Assembly (NCBI RefSeq): GCF_035117555.1
Contig: NZ_JAYKPK010000004.1
Coordinates: 186,001-250,000, forward strand
Source of the DNA: Yoonia sp035117555
GTDB lineage: Bacteria; Pseudomonadota; Alphaproteobacteria; Rhodobacterales; Rhodobacteraceae
Reading direction: 5' to 3'
DNA: 64,000 bases
Part shown: positions 26,588-34,421 of the stretch, piece after piece
How the letters are laid out: the number at the start of each line of letters is the position of its first letter
How positions within the stretch are numbered: position 1 is the stretch's first letter
Notes under the pieces: model-generated
The model's input: the letters and a program-made list of their open reading frames with translations, nothing else
What the model was told of the DNA's origin: nothing
Database searches by the model: none
Program-made: the position numbers and the translations under genes

Positions 26588-27912
26588 TCGTCGCGCTGGC
26601 CTTGCTTTGCACCTTGCTGCCATTTTGGTTGGGCGCGCGGCAAGGGCTGTTGGCCTTTGTGTCGCCGATGCATCTGCTGGGGTATTTCTCTGCGCTGGGA
26701 TTTCTGGCCAAGGTCGTGGTCTATGCAGCAGCACCCGATCTCGCATTCTACGCGCAGTTCGATCCGGCACCGGGGGCGGCGTTGCGCGGCGCGATCTATC
26801 TGGGCGGGTTTATCGTGCTGATCTGTCTGGGCTATCTGCTGGCCTGCAAGCGCGTGCCGCGTGCGCCCCGCGTGATCGCTGTGCGCGGCGTGGCGGCGGG
26901 GGTGCGGCCGATGGGGGCTTTGGTGGGGCTTGCGCTGCTGGTCTCTTTGGTCACTTTGCTGGTGATCCTGCGCGCGCGGGGCGCGGGATTGGGTGACCCG
27001 GGCGTGATCGCGGCCTTGAACCGCAGCAAGCAGATCGCTGTGAATGCGGCGGGCGTGGGGGCGACGCTGGCGGGGATCAAGACGCTGTTCATTGTGCCCA
27101 AATTCGCCTTTGTGCTGTGTCTGGCGCAGTGCATTGTGAAGCCGCGACCTGCGCTGATCGGGCTGGTCCTGGTTTTGGCGGGCGCGCTGGCGGGGATCGC
27201 GCTGATCTCGGGTGACCGGTTTGAGCTGGTGGAACTGGCGGTGTCGGCGCTGGCGACCCTCGCGCTGCTGGGGGGCCGGCTGGGCTGGCGGTCGGTGGCT
27301 ATCGGGCTGATGGCCGCTTTCGGGATCGTCCTGCTGGCGGGATATATGACCCAATTGCGGCTGGGCGCAGATGGCGCAGATATCCTGCGCCAGATCGTCG
27401 GGTCGACCTATTTTCTGGATGTCAACGTCGCGGTCATGGTCACCGGCCATCTGCAACCCGACCAGATGTTGCTGGGGCAAAGCTATTTCTGGTGGGTCTT
27501 TGGCTGGGTGCCGCGCGAGGTCTGGCCGGATAAGCCTGCGATTGATCTGGGGGTCTATTTCAAACGAGAGGTGATGGGTGTGGTCACCGGCGGCGCGTTC
27601 AACGTCACCGGACCGGGGGAGGCATTTATCAATTTTGGCTGGGGCGGGCTGGGTGTGGCCCCGCTGCTGGGCTGGCTGTTCCGCAAGGGGGAGGCGTTTC
27701 TGCTCGACCCGCGCCATACCGCGCGCTGGGGGACTGCGTTTTTATATCCGGTGTTGTTTTACCCTTTCGTGCAGGCCTGTCTGCAATCATCCTTCAGCGC
27801 CTTTGTCGTCGCGGCGCTGGTGCAGATATTCCTGATCATGGCGGTGATGGCGCTGTTTTTCCGCCCGCTGCGCTGGAAGGTTTTGCCCGGTGAAAGGTTG
27901 CAGCATGTTTAG
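26572..27912 (+). CDS. O-antigen/capsule polymerase-like membrane protein (Wzy type)
   Basis: A 446-residue membrane protein with about 11-12 spans. A large loop between later spans contains QSYFWWVFGWVPREVWPDKP and FNVTGPGEAFINFGW, as in oligosaccharide polymerases. It should join repeat units in the periplasm. The ATG at 26572 lies inside the end of the flippase gene, and its stop overlaps the acetyltransferase start. Wzy proteins have little sequence conservation, so the assignment depends on topology and operon context. Confidence 0.75.
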   Translation: MADVLIVALALLCTLLPFWLGARQGLLAFVSPMHLLGYFSALGFLAKVVVYAAAPDLAFYAQFDPAPGAALRGAIYLGGFIVLICLGYLLACKRVPRAPRVIAVRGVAAGVRPMGALVGLALLVSLVTLLVILRARGAGLGDPGVIAALNRSKQIAVNAAGVGATLAGIKTLFIVPKFAFVLCLAQCIVKPRPALIGLVLVLAGALAGIALISGDRFELVELAVSALATLALLGGRLGWRSVAIGLMAAFGIVLLAGYMTQLRLGADGADILRQIVGSTYFLDVNVAVMVTGHLQPDQMLLGQSYFWWVFGWVPREVWPDKPAIDLGVYFKREVMGVVTGGAFNVTGPGEAFINFGWGGLGVAPLLGWLFRKGEAFLLDPRHTARWGTAFLYPVLFYPFVQACLQSSFSAFVVAALVQIFLIMAVMALFFRPLRWKVLPGERLQHV

Positions 27913-28456
27913 GATCATCTATCTGCCGGGGCGGGTGTGCCGCCGGTTGGCGCTCTGCGCGGCGAGCCTGTGGCATCATGCGACGCTGGCGCAGGTCGGT
28001 GCGGGCAGCCGGTTTCAAGCGGGTGTGCGCTTTGCCGATCCGGGCTGCGTGCGGATCGGTGCAGGCTGTTATCTGCAGCGCGGGGTGGAGGTGTCGGCCG
28101 AGGCCGGGCGCGCGGGGCTGCGCATCGGCGATCAGGTGCAGATCAACCGCGATGTGCATCTGGATACGACCGGCGGGCTGGTGATCGGGGATCATGTGCT
28201 GATTTCCGAAGGGGTGGTGATTTACACCCATGATCACGGGCTGGACCCGCGATCTGCCCCGGTGCCGCTGGGCAAGAGTATCGGCACCGGCGTCTGGATC
28301 GGGCTGCGCGCCGTGATCCTGCCGCAATGCCGCCGGATCGGCGATGGTGCTGTGGTGGGTGCCGGGGCGGTGGTGACGCGCGACGTGCCGGCGGGTGCCG
28401 TCGTGGCGGGCAATCCTGCAAGGGTGATTGGCATAACGCAAAGGGTGGCGGCATGA
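27905..28456 (+). CDS. Left-handed beta-helix acyltransferase (WcaF-like)
   Basis: A 183-residue protein with hexapeptide repeats characteristic of a left-handed parallel beta-helix (for example IGDGAVVGAGAVVTRDVPAGAVVAG split across coils; VIGDHVLISEGVVIYTHDH includes the catalytic-type histidine). It probably O-acetylates a sugar in the capsule repeat unit using acetyl-CoA. The ATG at 27905 overlaps the polymerase stop, and its own stop overlaps the next glycosyltransferase gene as ATGA, so translation is coupled throughout. Confidence 0.83.
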   Translation: MFRIIYLPGRVCRRLALCAASLWHHATLAQVGAGSRFQAGVRFADPGCVRIGAGCYLQRGVEVSAEAGRAGLRIGDQVQINRDVHLDTTGGLVIGDHVLISEGVVIYTHDHGLDPRSAPVPLGKSIGTGVWIGLRAVILPQCRRIGDGAVVGAGAVVTRDVPAGAVVAGNPARVIGITQRVAA

Positions 28457-29595
28457 AGATCCTGCATGTGAGCCCCAGTTTTTATCCCGCGACCTTTTGG
28501 GGGGGGCCGATCTGGTCGACCAAGGCGATCTGTGACGGGATCGCGGATGATCCCGGTTTCACTCTGCGGGTGCTGACCAGTGATGCGGCGGGGCCCGCGG
28601 TGGGTGATCGGCTGCGCCGGGTGCCGCTGCCCTATCGCGTCACCTATGCGCGGCGGATCGCGGGGCATTCGGTGGCCCCGGGGTTGCTCGCGCATTTGCC
28701 TGCGGCTGTGGGTTGGGCCGATCTGGTGCATCTGACCGGCACCTATTCCTTTCCGACCTTGCCGACGCTGGCGCTTGCCCGCGCGCTGGGCAAGCCTGTG
28801 GTCTGGTCGCCGCGTGGGGCCTTGCAGGCGACGCAAGACTGGCCGGATGCGCCGCGCAAAACGGTCAAGCACCTGTTTGAGCGCGCAGCCCAGTGCCTGC
28901 GTCCGGCGCGGAGTATCCTGCATGTCACCGCTGCGATGGAGGCGGCGCAAAGCGTGACCCGTCTGCCCGGGATCGCCACGGCGATAATCCCCAATTGCGT
29001 TGCGATCCCGCAGCAAAGCGCGCGGCTGTTTCGGCCCGCGGGCGCGCTAAGGCTGATCTGTCTGGGGCGGTTACATCCCAAGAAAGGCATCGACCGGTTG
29101 ATCGCGGCACTGGCGGCTCTGCCGGACAATGTGACGCTGGATCTGTACGGCGGGGGCGAGGCTGTGCATGTCGCGGCTTTGCAGGCGCAGGCGGCCCCTT
29201 TTGGCGCGCGCATCCGGTTTCACGGCCCGGTGCAGGGGGCGGCGAAGGCGCGCGCCTTTGCCGGTGCCGATCTTTTCGTGCTGCCCAGCCATAGCGAGAA
29301 TTTCGGCCTCGTCGTGGCCGAGGCATTGGCGCATGGCCTGCCGGTGCTGACCACAAGCGCCACGCCTTGGGCGCAGCTTGACCATATCGGCTGCGGGCGT
29401 TGCGTTGATCTGGCAGAGGTCGATCTGGCGGCGGCGATCATGGATCTGGCCGCAGGCGATCTGGCGCGGATGGGGGCGAAAGGGCGCGCCTGGATGGTCC
29501 GCGACTTTTCACCCGCCGCGATGGTGGCGGGGTTCGCCGCGCTTTACCGCAGCCTTGGCGCAGGCCCGCTGCCGATGATGGCGCCTGTCCCATGA
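28453..29595 (+). CDS. Glycosyltransferase family 4
   Basis: A 380-residue GT4 (GT-B fold) enzyme. The N-terminus MKILHVSPSFYPATFWGGP is typical. The C-terminal nucleotide-sugar domain has CLGRLHPKKGIDRLIAAL and the EX7E-type motif region SHSENFGLVVAEALAHGLPV. It adds a sugar to the growing lipid-linked repeat unit at the inner face of the membrane. The ATG at 28453 overlaps the acetyltransferase stop (ATGA) and the stop overlaps the next gene the same way. Donor and linkage cannot be read. Confidence 0.88.
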   Translation: MKILHVSPSFYPATFWGGPIWSTKAICDGIADDPGFTLRVLTSDAAGPAVGDRLRRVPLPYRVTYARRIAGHSVAPGLLAHLPAAVGWADLVHLTGTYSFPTLPTLALARALGKPVVWSPRGALQATQDWPDAPRKTVKHLFERAAQCLRPARSILHVTAAMEAAQSVTRLPGIATAIIPNCVAIPQQSARLFRPAGALRLICLGRLHPKKGIDRLIAALAALPDNVTLDLYGGGEAVHVAALQAQAAPFGARIRFHGPVQGAAKARAFAGADLFVLPSHSENFGLVVAEALAHGLPVLTTSATPWAQLDHIGCGRCVDLAEVDLAAAIMDLAAGDLARMGAKGRAWMVRDFSPAAMVAGFAALYRSLGAGPLPMMAPVP

Positions 29596-30506
29596 CCGAC
29601 CTGACCGTGATCATTCTGACCAAGGATGAAGAACTGCATCTGCTGCGCGCCTTGGTGTCGTTGCGGGGGCTGGCGGCGCGGATCATCGTGGTGGACAGCG
29701 GGTCGACCGATGCCACCTTGCGGATCGCGCGCGCGGCGGGGGCCGAGGTCTGGCAGCATCCCTGGACCAATTACGCGCAGCAATTCAACTGGGCGCTGGA
29801 TCAGCTGGGCCCGCAGACGGATTGGGTCCTGCGGCTGGATGCGGATGAAATTGTCACCGCCGATCTGGCCCGCCAGATCAACGCAGGCCTGCCCGATGTC
29901 GCGGGGATTTCTGTCGGGCGCAGCATGTGGTTTCAAGGCCAGCCTGTGCGCTATGGCGGGATGTTTCCGGCACAGATGCTGCGGTTGTTTCGCCATGGGC
30001 GGGGATGGGTCGAGCCGCGCTGGATGGACGAACATATCATCGTGGAGGGGCCTGTGGCGCATCTGTCCGGGCAGATCATTGATGATAACCGCAAGCCGCT
30101 GGATTGGTGGATCGCCAAGCATAACAGCTATGCCAGCCGCGAGGTGGTGGATATCCTCAACCAGCGTCACGGGTTTCTGTCGGGTCTATGCGTGCCGCCA
30201 CAGGGCGAGGCGGGGATAAAGCGCTGGATCAAGACCCGCCTCTATGCGCGTCTGCCCGGCGGTGTCCGGGCGGGGTTGTATTTCCTCTATCGTTATATCC
30301 TGCGGCTGGGGTTTCTGGACGGGCGGCAGGGGCAGGCGTTCCATCTGTTGCAGGGGTTTTGGTATCGCTATCTGGTCGATGCCAAACTGGCCGAGGTGGA
30401 ACGGTTTATGATCCGCGAAAAGGCCAGCCCTGTGGCGGCGATCCGGGCGGTGCTGGGGATCGATCTGGGTCTGCAGGTGAGTGCCAGCCGAAAGGATGCG
30501 GCATGA
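29592..30506 (+). CDS. Glycosyltransferase family 2 (WaaE/KdtX-like)
   Basis: A 304-residue GT-A fold enzyme. The N-terminal TVIILTKDEELHLLRAL and VVDSGSTDAT are followed by the DxD metal motif in LRLDADEIV (about residue 85). The C-terminal part is basic and hydrophobic, resembling WaaE-type inner-membrane-associated transferases. It adds a sugar in repeat-unit assembly. Both ends overlap neighbours by ATGA. The precise sugar is unknown. Confidence 0.87.
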   Translation: MTDLTVIILTKDEELHLLRALVSLRGLAARIIVVDSGSTDATLRIARAAGAEVWQHPWTNYAQQFNWALDQLGPQTDWVLRLDADEIVTADLARQINAGLPDVAGISVGRSMWFQGQPVRYGGMFPAQMLRLFRHGRGWVEPRWMDEHIIVEGPVAHLSGQIIDDNRKPLDWWIAKHNSYASREVVDILNQRHGFLSGLCVPPQGEAGIKRWIKTRLYARLPGGVRAGLYFLYRYILRLGFLDGRQGQAFHLLQGFWYRYLVDAKLAEVERFMIREKASPVAAIRAVLGIDLGLQVSASRKDAA

Positions 30507-31252
30507 AAATCTCAATCGTGACAGCGGTGCGCAATGGCGTGCTGACCTTGCCGAGGATGCTGGAGTCCCTGCATCTGCAAAGCCATGGCGATCTGGAGCA
30601 TGTGGTGCAGGACGGGGCCTCGACTGATGGCACGGTCGATCTGTTGCGCGCGCAGGGGCTGGCGGGGATGGCGCTGGTCTCTGCCCCGGATGGCGGGATT
30701 TATGAGGGGATCAATGCGGGCATCAGGCGGGCGACAGGCGATGTGATCGGGCTGTTGCATGCTGATGATGTGCTGGCAGATCGCGATGTGCTGGGCTGGG
30801 TCGCGGCGGCGCTGGCTGATCCTGCGGTGGACGGGGTTTATGGCGATCTGCAATATGTTGCGCGCGATGATCCCGCCCGCGTGATCCGGCATTGGCGGGC
30901 GGGGGAATTTACGCCCACTGCGCTGGCGCGCGGCTGGATGCCGCCGCATCCGACGCTGTATCTGCGCCGCGCGGTGTTTGAACGCGCCGGGCTATATGAC
31001 ACCAGCTATCGCATCTCGGGCGATTATGACGCGATGCTGCGGTTTTTGACCACAGGCCGCGTGCGGCTGGCCTATATCCCGCAGGTCATGGTGCAGATGC
31101 AGATCGGTGGGGCGAGCAACCGCAGTTTCGCCCAGATGATCCGCAAAAGCCGCGAGGATTACCGCGCGATCCGCCGGCATGGCGTCGGCGGGATCGGGAC
31201 GCTGATGGCCAAGAACCTGTCGAAACTGCCGCAATTTCTGGGGCAGGGGTAG
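30503..31252 (+). CDS. Glycosyltransferase family 2
   Basis: A 249-residue GT-A enzyme. It shows MKISIVTAVRNGVLTLPRML, the segment VQDGASTDGTVDLL, APDGGIYEGINAGI and the DxD-like LLHADDVLADRD. The pattern SAPDGGIYEAMNKG is typical of WcaA/colanic-acid-type transferases. It is the last gene of the capsule operon; the ATG at 30503 overlaps the previous stop (ATGA). The next gene, a dehydratase, converges from the other strand after seven bases. Confidence 0.88.
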   Translation: MKISIVTAVRNGVLTLPRMLESLHLQSHGDLEHVVQDGASTDGTVDLLRAQGLAGMALVSAPDGGIYEGINAGIRRATGDVIGLLHADDVLADRDVLGWVAAALADPAVDGVYGDLQYVARDDPARVIRHWRAGEFTPTALARGWMPPHPTLYLRRAVFERAGLYDTSYRISGDYDAMLRFLTTGRVRLAYIPQVMVQMQIGGASNRSFAQMIRKSREDYRAIRRHGVGGIGTLMAKNLSKLPQFLGQG

Positions 31253-31259
31253 CGCGCCA

Positions 31260-32489
31260 TCACGTCTTGACCGGCGCGCCACCGGAGAAGGTGTTGATGC
31301 CGTGATAGCTGATCGGGTCTTCCTGCATTTGCAGATGCAGGCCGGTGCCTGTGTAGGGATGCGCGCGGGCGAGATCCTCGTCAAACTCGATCCCCAGACC
31401 GGGGGCTGTGGGAACCGCGATATAGCCGTTTTCGACACTCAGGCTGTTTTTGATCAGCGCCATGTGGAAGGGCGTCTCGATGGTTTCGGCCATCAGGATA
31501 TTGGGGATCGATGCGGCGAGTTGAATGTTCGCCGCCCATTCCACCGGGCCTGCGTAAAGATGCGGGGCGATCTGGGCATTATAGACTTCGGCCATGGCGG
31601 CGATTTTCTTGACCTCCCAGATGCCGCCCGCGCGGCCCAAGGCGGGTTGCAGGATTGTTGCCGCACCATTGCGCAGGACGGGGGCGAATTCCGCCTTTGT
31701 GGTCAGCCGTTCGCCGGTGGCGATGGGGATACGCACGGCAGCGGCGACCTTGGCCATTTCGGCGACGTTGTCGGGCGGGATCGGTTCTTCATACCAGAGC
31801 GGGCTATAGGGCGCGATGGCTTGGCCCAGCCGGATCGCCCCGCCGGTACTGAACTGGCCATGAGTGCCGAACAGTAGATCGGCGTGGTCGCCCACTGCCG
31901 CGCGGATCTGTTTGCAGAATGCGACGGAGAGCGAGATATCATGCAGTGACGGCATATGCCCACCGCGCATCGTATAGGGGCCGGCGGGGTCGAATTTGAC
32001 GGCCGTGTAGCCTTTGGCGATCATGTCGCTGGCGACATCGGCGGCCATATCGGGGCTGGACCAGAAATCGGGCAAGGCATGGTCGGGGCGGGGGTAGAGA
32101 TAGGTATAGGCGCGGATGCGGTCATTCATCCGCCCGCCGATCAGGGCATGGACGGGGCGGCCGCGGTCTTTGCCCAAGATATCCCAACAGGCGATTTCCA
32201 GACCGGACCATGCGCCCATCACCGTCAGGTCGGGGCGTTGCGTGAAGCCCGAGGAATAGACGCGGCGGAACATCAGGTCGATATTCTCGGGGTTTTCGCC
32301 CGCCATGTGCCGCGCGAAGACGTCGGTGATCACGGCCTTCATCGCCTCGGGCCCGATGGAGGAAGCGTAGCATTCGCCGTATCCCACCAAGCCGGTATCG
32401 GTCGTGACCTTGGGGATGATCCAGTATTGCCCACCCCAGCCGGGGGCAGGCGGGGCGGTGACGATGATATCCAGATCAGCGAGTTTCAT
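31260..32489 (-). CDS. Enolase-superfamily sugar-acid dehydratase (mandelate racemase/galactonate dehydratase group)
   Basis: A 409-residue enolase-superfamily member. The N-terminal capping domain includes TDTGLVGYGECYASS. The barrel has KFDPAGPY, the metal ligands in YEEPIPPDN and ATGERLTTKAEF, and a general-base histidine in QIAPHLYAGPVEWAAN, all in DgoD-like order. Such enzymes dehydrate a sugar acid to its 2-keto-3-deoxy form. It could supply the galactonate dehydratase step absent from the galactose operon, but 29 kb separates them and other acids are possible. It is divergent from the GNAT gene across 27 bases. I start it at the ATG at 32489; no strong Shine-Dalgarno is seen. Confidence 0.82.
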   Translation of the reverse strand: MKLADLDIIVTAPPAPGWGGQYWIIPKVTTDTGLVGYGECYASSIGPEAMKAVITDVFARHMAGENPENIDLMFRRVYSSGFTQRPDLTVMGAWSGLEIACWDILGKDRGRPVHALIGGRMNDRIRAYTYLYPRPDHALPDFWSSPDMAADVASDMIAKGYTAVKFDPAGPYTMRGGHMPSLHDISLSVAFCKQIRAAVGDHADLLFGTHGQFSTGGAIRLGQAIAPYSPLWYEEPIPPDNVAEMAKVAAAVRIPIATGERLTTKAEFAPVLRNGAATILQPALGRAGGIWEVKKIAAMAEVYNAQIAPHLYAGPVEWAANIQLAASIPNILMAETIETPFHMALIKNSLSVENGYIAVPTAPGLGIEFDEDLARAHPYTGTGLHLQMQEDPISYHGINTFSGGAPVKT

Positions 32490-32516
32490 ATATATTTTTC
32501 CCAAAGGAGCCGTTTC

Positions 32517-32966
32517 ATGCCCGACCCAATCACGCTTCGCCACTTAGGTCCAGATGATCTGGACCTGCTGCTGTCTGTGCAGGACGGGCTGTTCGACAAC
32601 CCCATCCTGTCGGATCAGGCGCGCGCGTTTCTGGATGATCCGCTGCACGAGATGGTGCTGGCTATCGCTGGCGGGCAGGCTGTGGGGATGGCCAGCGGCA
32701 TGGTGATGTATCACCCCGACAAACCGCCGATGTTTTTCATCGCCGAGGTCGGCGTGGTGGAACCCTTTCAGCGCCGTGGCATCGCCACGCAGCTTTGCAC
32801 GGAACTGCGCGCGGTGGCAGAGGCGCGGGGCTGCGCAGGCGTCTGGGTCGCGACCGAGGGCGACAACGTCCCGGCGCGGGGGCTTTATACCGCGCTGGGG
32901 GCAAGGGAGACGGAAGGCGTGGTGGTCTATGACTGGGATGATCGGGCGATGGATGGTGGGGCGTGA
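32517..32966 (+). CDS. GNAT family N-acetyltransferase
   Basis: A 149-residue GNAT-fold acetyltransferase. The acetyl-CoA loop reads VEPFQRRGIATQLC (motif A), and the C-terminal part has NVPARGLYTALGARETEG. The length suits a single domain. The general layout resembles AAC(3)-I-like enzymes, but the substrate (antibiotic, amine or protein N-terminus) cannot be told. AAAGGAG precedes the ATG at 32517. It lies just left of the 1.36-kb inverted-repeat element. Confidence 0.85.
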   Translation: MPDPITLRHLGPDDLDLLLSVQDGLFDNPILSDQARAFLDDPLHEMVLAIAGGQAVGMASGMVMYHPDKPPMFFIAEVGVVEPFQRRGIATQLCTELRAVAEARGCAGVWVATEGDNVPARGLYTALGARETEGVVVYDWDDRAMDGGA

Positions 32967-33035
32967 TGAGCGGCAGGGGTGCGATAGTGAGCCTTGTGGC
33001 TTATCTTTTGTCGGAGCCTCTGGCGGGGATGTTTG

Positions 33036-33061
33036 CGGCCTTATGTATCAAACGCACCAAG
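33036..33061 (+). repeat. Left terminal inverted repeat (26 bp) of inserted element
   Basis: The 26 bases at 33036-33061, beginning CGGCCTTATGTATC, are the exact reverse complement of 34369-34394. The repeat interrupts a copy of the common intergenic repeat: GCCTCTGGCGGGGATGTTT ends at 33034. Confidence 0.85.
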
Positions 33062-33222
33062 ATTTCGGAATCATTTCAAACCCTGATTTGCTACCCTGCA
33101 CACATGCAGGACAAGACCATAGACATCGAGCTACAGACACTTCGCAAGCAGGGTGGACACAAAGGCAAGCTGGCAGAGGCTTTGATAGATGCGTCGTGTT
33201 GCTTGGGGCGGATGGGTGATAC

Positions 33223-33444
33223 ATGCCGACTCAAGGCGAATAGAAAGCCAAGGCCACAAACCTTCTTAAGACGGAGTTGGAACGTAGAGGGGTGACTTAC
33301 GCCCAACTTGTTGAAAAGCTGTCAGATATAGGAATCAACGAGAAAGAAGCGAACGTTGCCAACAAGCTATCTCGTGGAAAATTTTCAGCTGCGTTCATGC
33401 TCCAATGTCTAAGCGCGATTGGTTCAGAACAGCTGCATTTGTAG
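33223..33444 (+). pseudogene. DUF6471 domain protein interrupted by an in-frame TAG
   Basis: From the ATG at 33223 the frame reads MPTQGE, then TAG at 33241-33243, then continues KAKATNLLKTELERRGVTY and ANKLSRGKFSAAFMLQCL to a stop at 33442. The second part is the complete DUF6471 domain, a small helix-turn-helix-like domain common near mobile and phage-related genes. The N-terminus before the TAG looks natural, so one base change (for example CAG to TAG) seems to have broken the gene. No alternative start is obvious after the TAG. The end overlaps the next ORF by about 40 bases. Confidence 0.7.
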
Positions 33445-34322
33445 CAATACCAGTCCTTATCCTAATTCTGGGTGGTTTGTACGGAAATTCAAAGTGGGAA
33501 GAATACGCCACTGAACGAAACAACGCCTCCGCTCAGCATCATGACGATATAGAGTCTCGCATCAGCATATGCCGAAAGCCTGAGGGGTTGATCAGCTTTT
33601 TGTCGTGCGCTTATGAAGTCAGCAACACCGGCAAAGATGATTATACTTCCCAATATGACTTGAAGGCGCAGCAGGACATGTCTCTCTGGGCGCTTGGTAT
33701 GTTTATCACTTCCCTTGCTACGCTTTTCGTTACTGCTTCTGGTGTGTTCTTTGTTTGGCTGACCCTTAGAAAAGCTGACGAGACTAACAGGGCGGCCATA
33801 ACCGCCGCAGACGCGGGTGTCAGAGCAAACGAAATAATGATTGAGGAGCGGCGTCCTTGGCTGACCCTTAAAATCATCGATGGGTCTGAACTTGAATTCT
33901 TCAGAGGCGGTGTGAGGTCTTGGATATCCTACGAGGTCATCAATAGGGGGAAGTCCCCCGCTTTCTGCGTTGCGGTCCATACGCATTTTTACCGTGTTCC
34001 CTCTGGCTTTGATATTGATCTGATCATCGACGGGTGGAGGCAGTGGTCTACGGGCAAAATCGGTGTGGACGATCATCCGGTCATTTTTCCTGATGAAAAA
34101 ATTGAACTGACGCCCCCAGAAAGCAGTTCGCACCGCTTCTTGAAAGATACTGGCAGTGAAGTTTTTATGGCTACAGTCCTCACTTATCGAACTGGCCCAA
34201 GCACCACCTCTGAGTTCGGTATGGAAGTCAGGGCCTTCAGTGTGTTCCCCTGCGATGAGAGCGTAATTATCAGGCAAGCCTACAGGTTCGAAGAAATGCA
34301 GCGTTGCAGGGTTACACGATGA
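33405..34322 (+). CDS. Hypothetical two-span membrane protein
   Basis: A 305-residue protein of unknown family. A first span lies at about residues 9-27 (TAAFVAIPVLILILGGLYG) and a second around 94-118 (LGMFITSLATLFVTASGVFF). A short charged linker ADAGVRANEIMIEERRPW leads to a C-terminal soluble domain of about 170 residues. This architecture, with RPWL after the second span, is common in accessory-region proteins of unknown role. Composition is more AT-rich than the chromosome around it. The ATG at 33405 overlaps the DUF6471 end; the antisense ORF here is a shadow. Confidence 0.65.
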   Translation: MSKRDWFRTAAFVAIPVLILILGGLYGNSKWEEYATERNNASAQHHDDIESRISICRKPEGLISFLSCAYEVSNTGKDDYTSQYDLKAQQDMSLWALGMFITSLATLFVTASGVFFVWLTLRKADETNRAAITAADAGVRANEIMIEERRPWLTLKIIDGSELEFFRGGVRSWISYEVINRGKSPAFCVAVHTHFYRVPSGFDIDLIIDGWRQWSTGKIGVDDHPVIFPDEKIELTPPESSSHRFLKDTGSEVFMATVLTYRTGPSTTSEFGMEVRAFSVFPCDESVIIRQAYRFEEMQRCRVTR

Positions 34323-34368
34323 GGACAAAGCAGAGGCCTGCACGTTATCATCCCCTAGTCCTCGCAGG

Positions 34369-34394
34369 CTTGGTGCGTTTGATACATAAGGCCG
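34369..34394 (-). repeat. Right terminal inverted repeat (26 bp) of inserted element
   Basis: Bases 34369-34394 are the exact reverse complement of 33036-33061. Immediately to the right (34394-34420) the interrupted intergenic repeat resumes with GGATATTTAGGCTCTGAAG. Confidence 0.85.
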
Positions 34395-34421
34395 GATATT
34401 TAGGCTCTGAAGATGCGAGGG

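Larger units (their letters stand above)
33036..34394. mobile_element. 1.36-kb element bounded by perfect 26-bp inverted repeats
   Basis: A 1359-bp segment bounded by perfect 26-bp inverted repeats. It is visibly richer in A and T than the flanks and carries two ORFs, a DUF6471 gene with an in-frame stop and a two-span membrane protein, but no transposase or integrase. It is inserted in a copy of the family intergenic repeat: the left half (33016-33034) and the right half (34394-34420) lie on either side, with similar GGATGTTT and GGATATTT at the junctions that may be a decayed target duplication. It looks like a non-autonomous, cargo-carrying transposable unit. Confidence 0.65.

Noticed and set aside
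25289..26770. A 493-codon minus-strand frame opposite the flippase gene
   Set aside because: The translation is a low-complexity Q/R/H/P-rich shadow of a hydrophobic membrane-protein gene.
33489..34343. A 284-codon minus-strand frame inside the inverted-repeat element
   Set aside because: The plus-strand frame gives two clean membrane spans and a sensible soluble domain; the minus reading has none.
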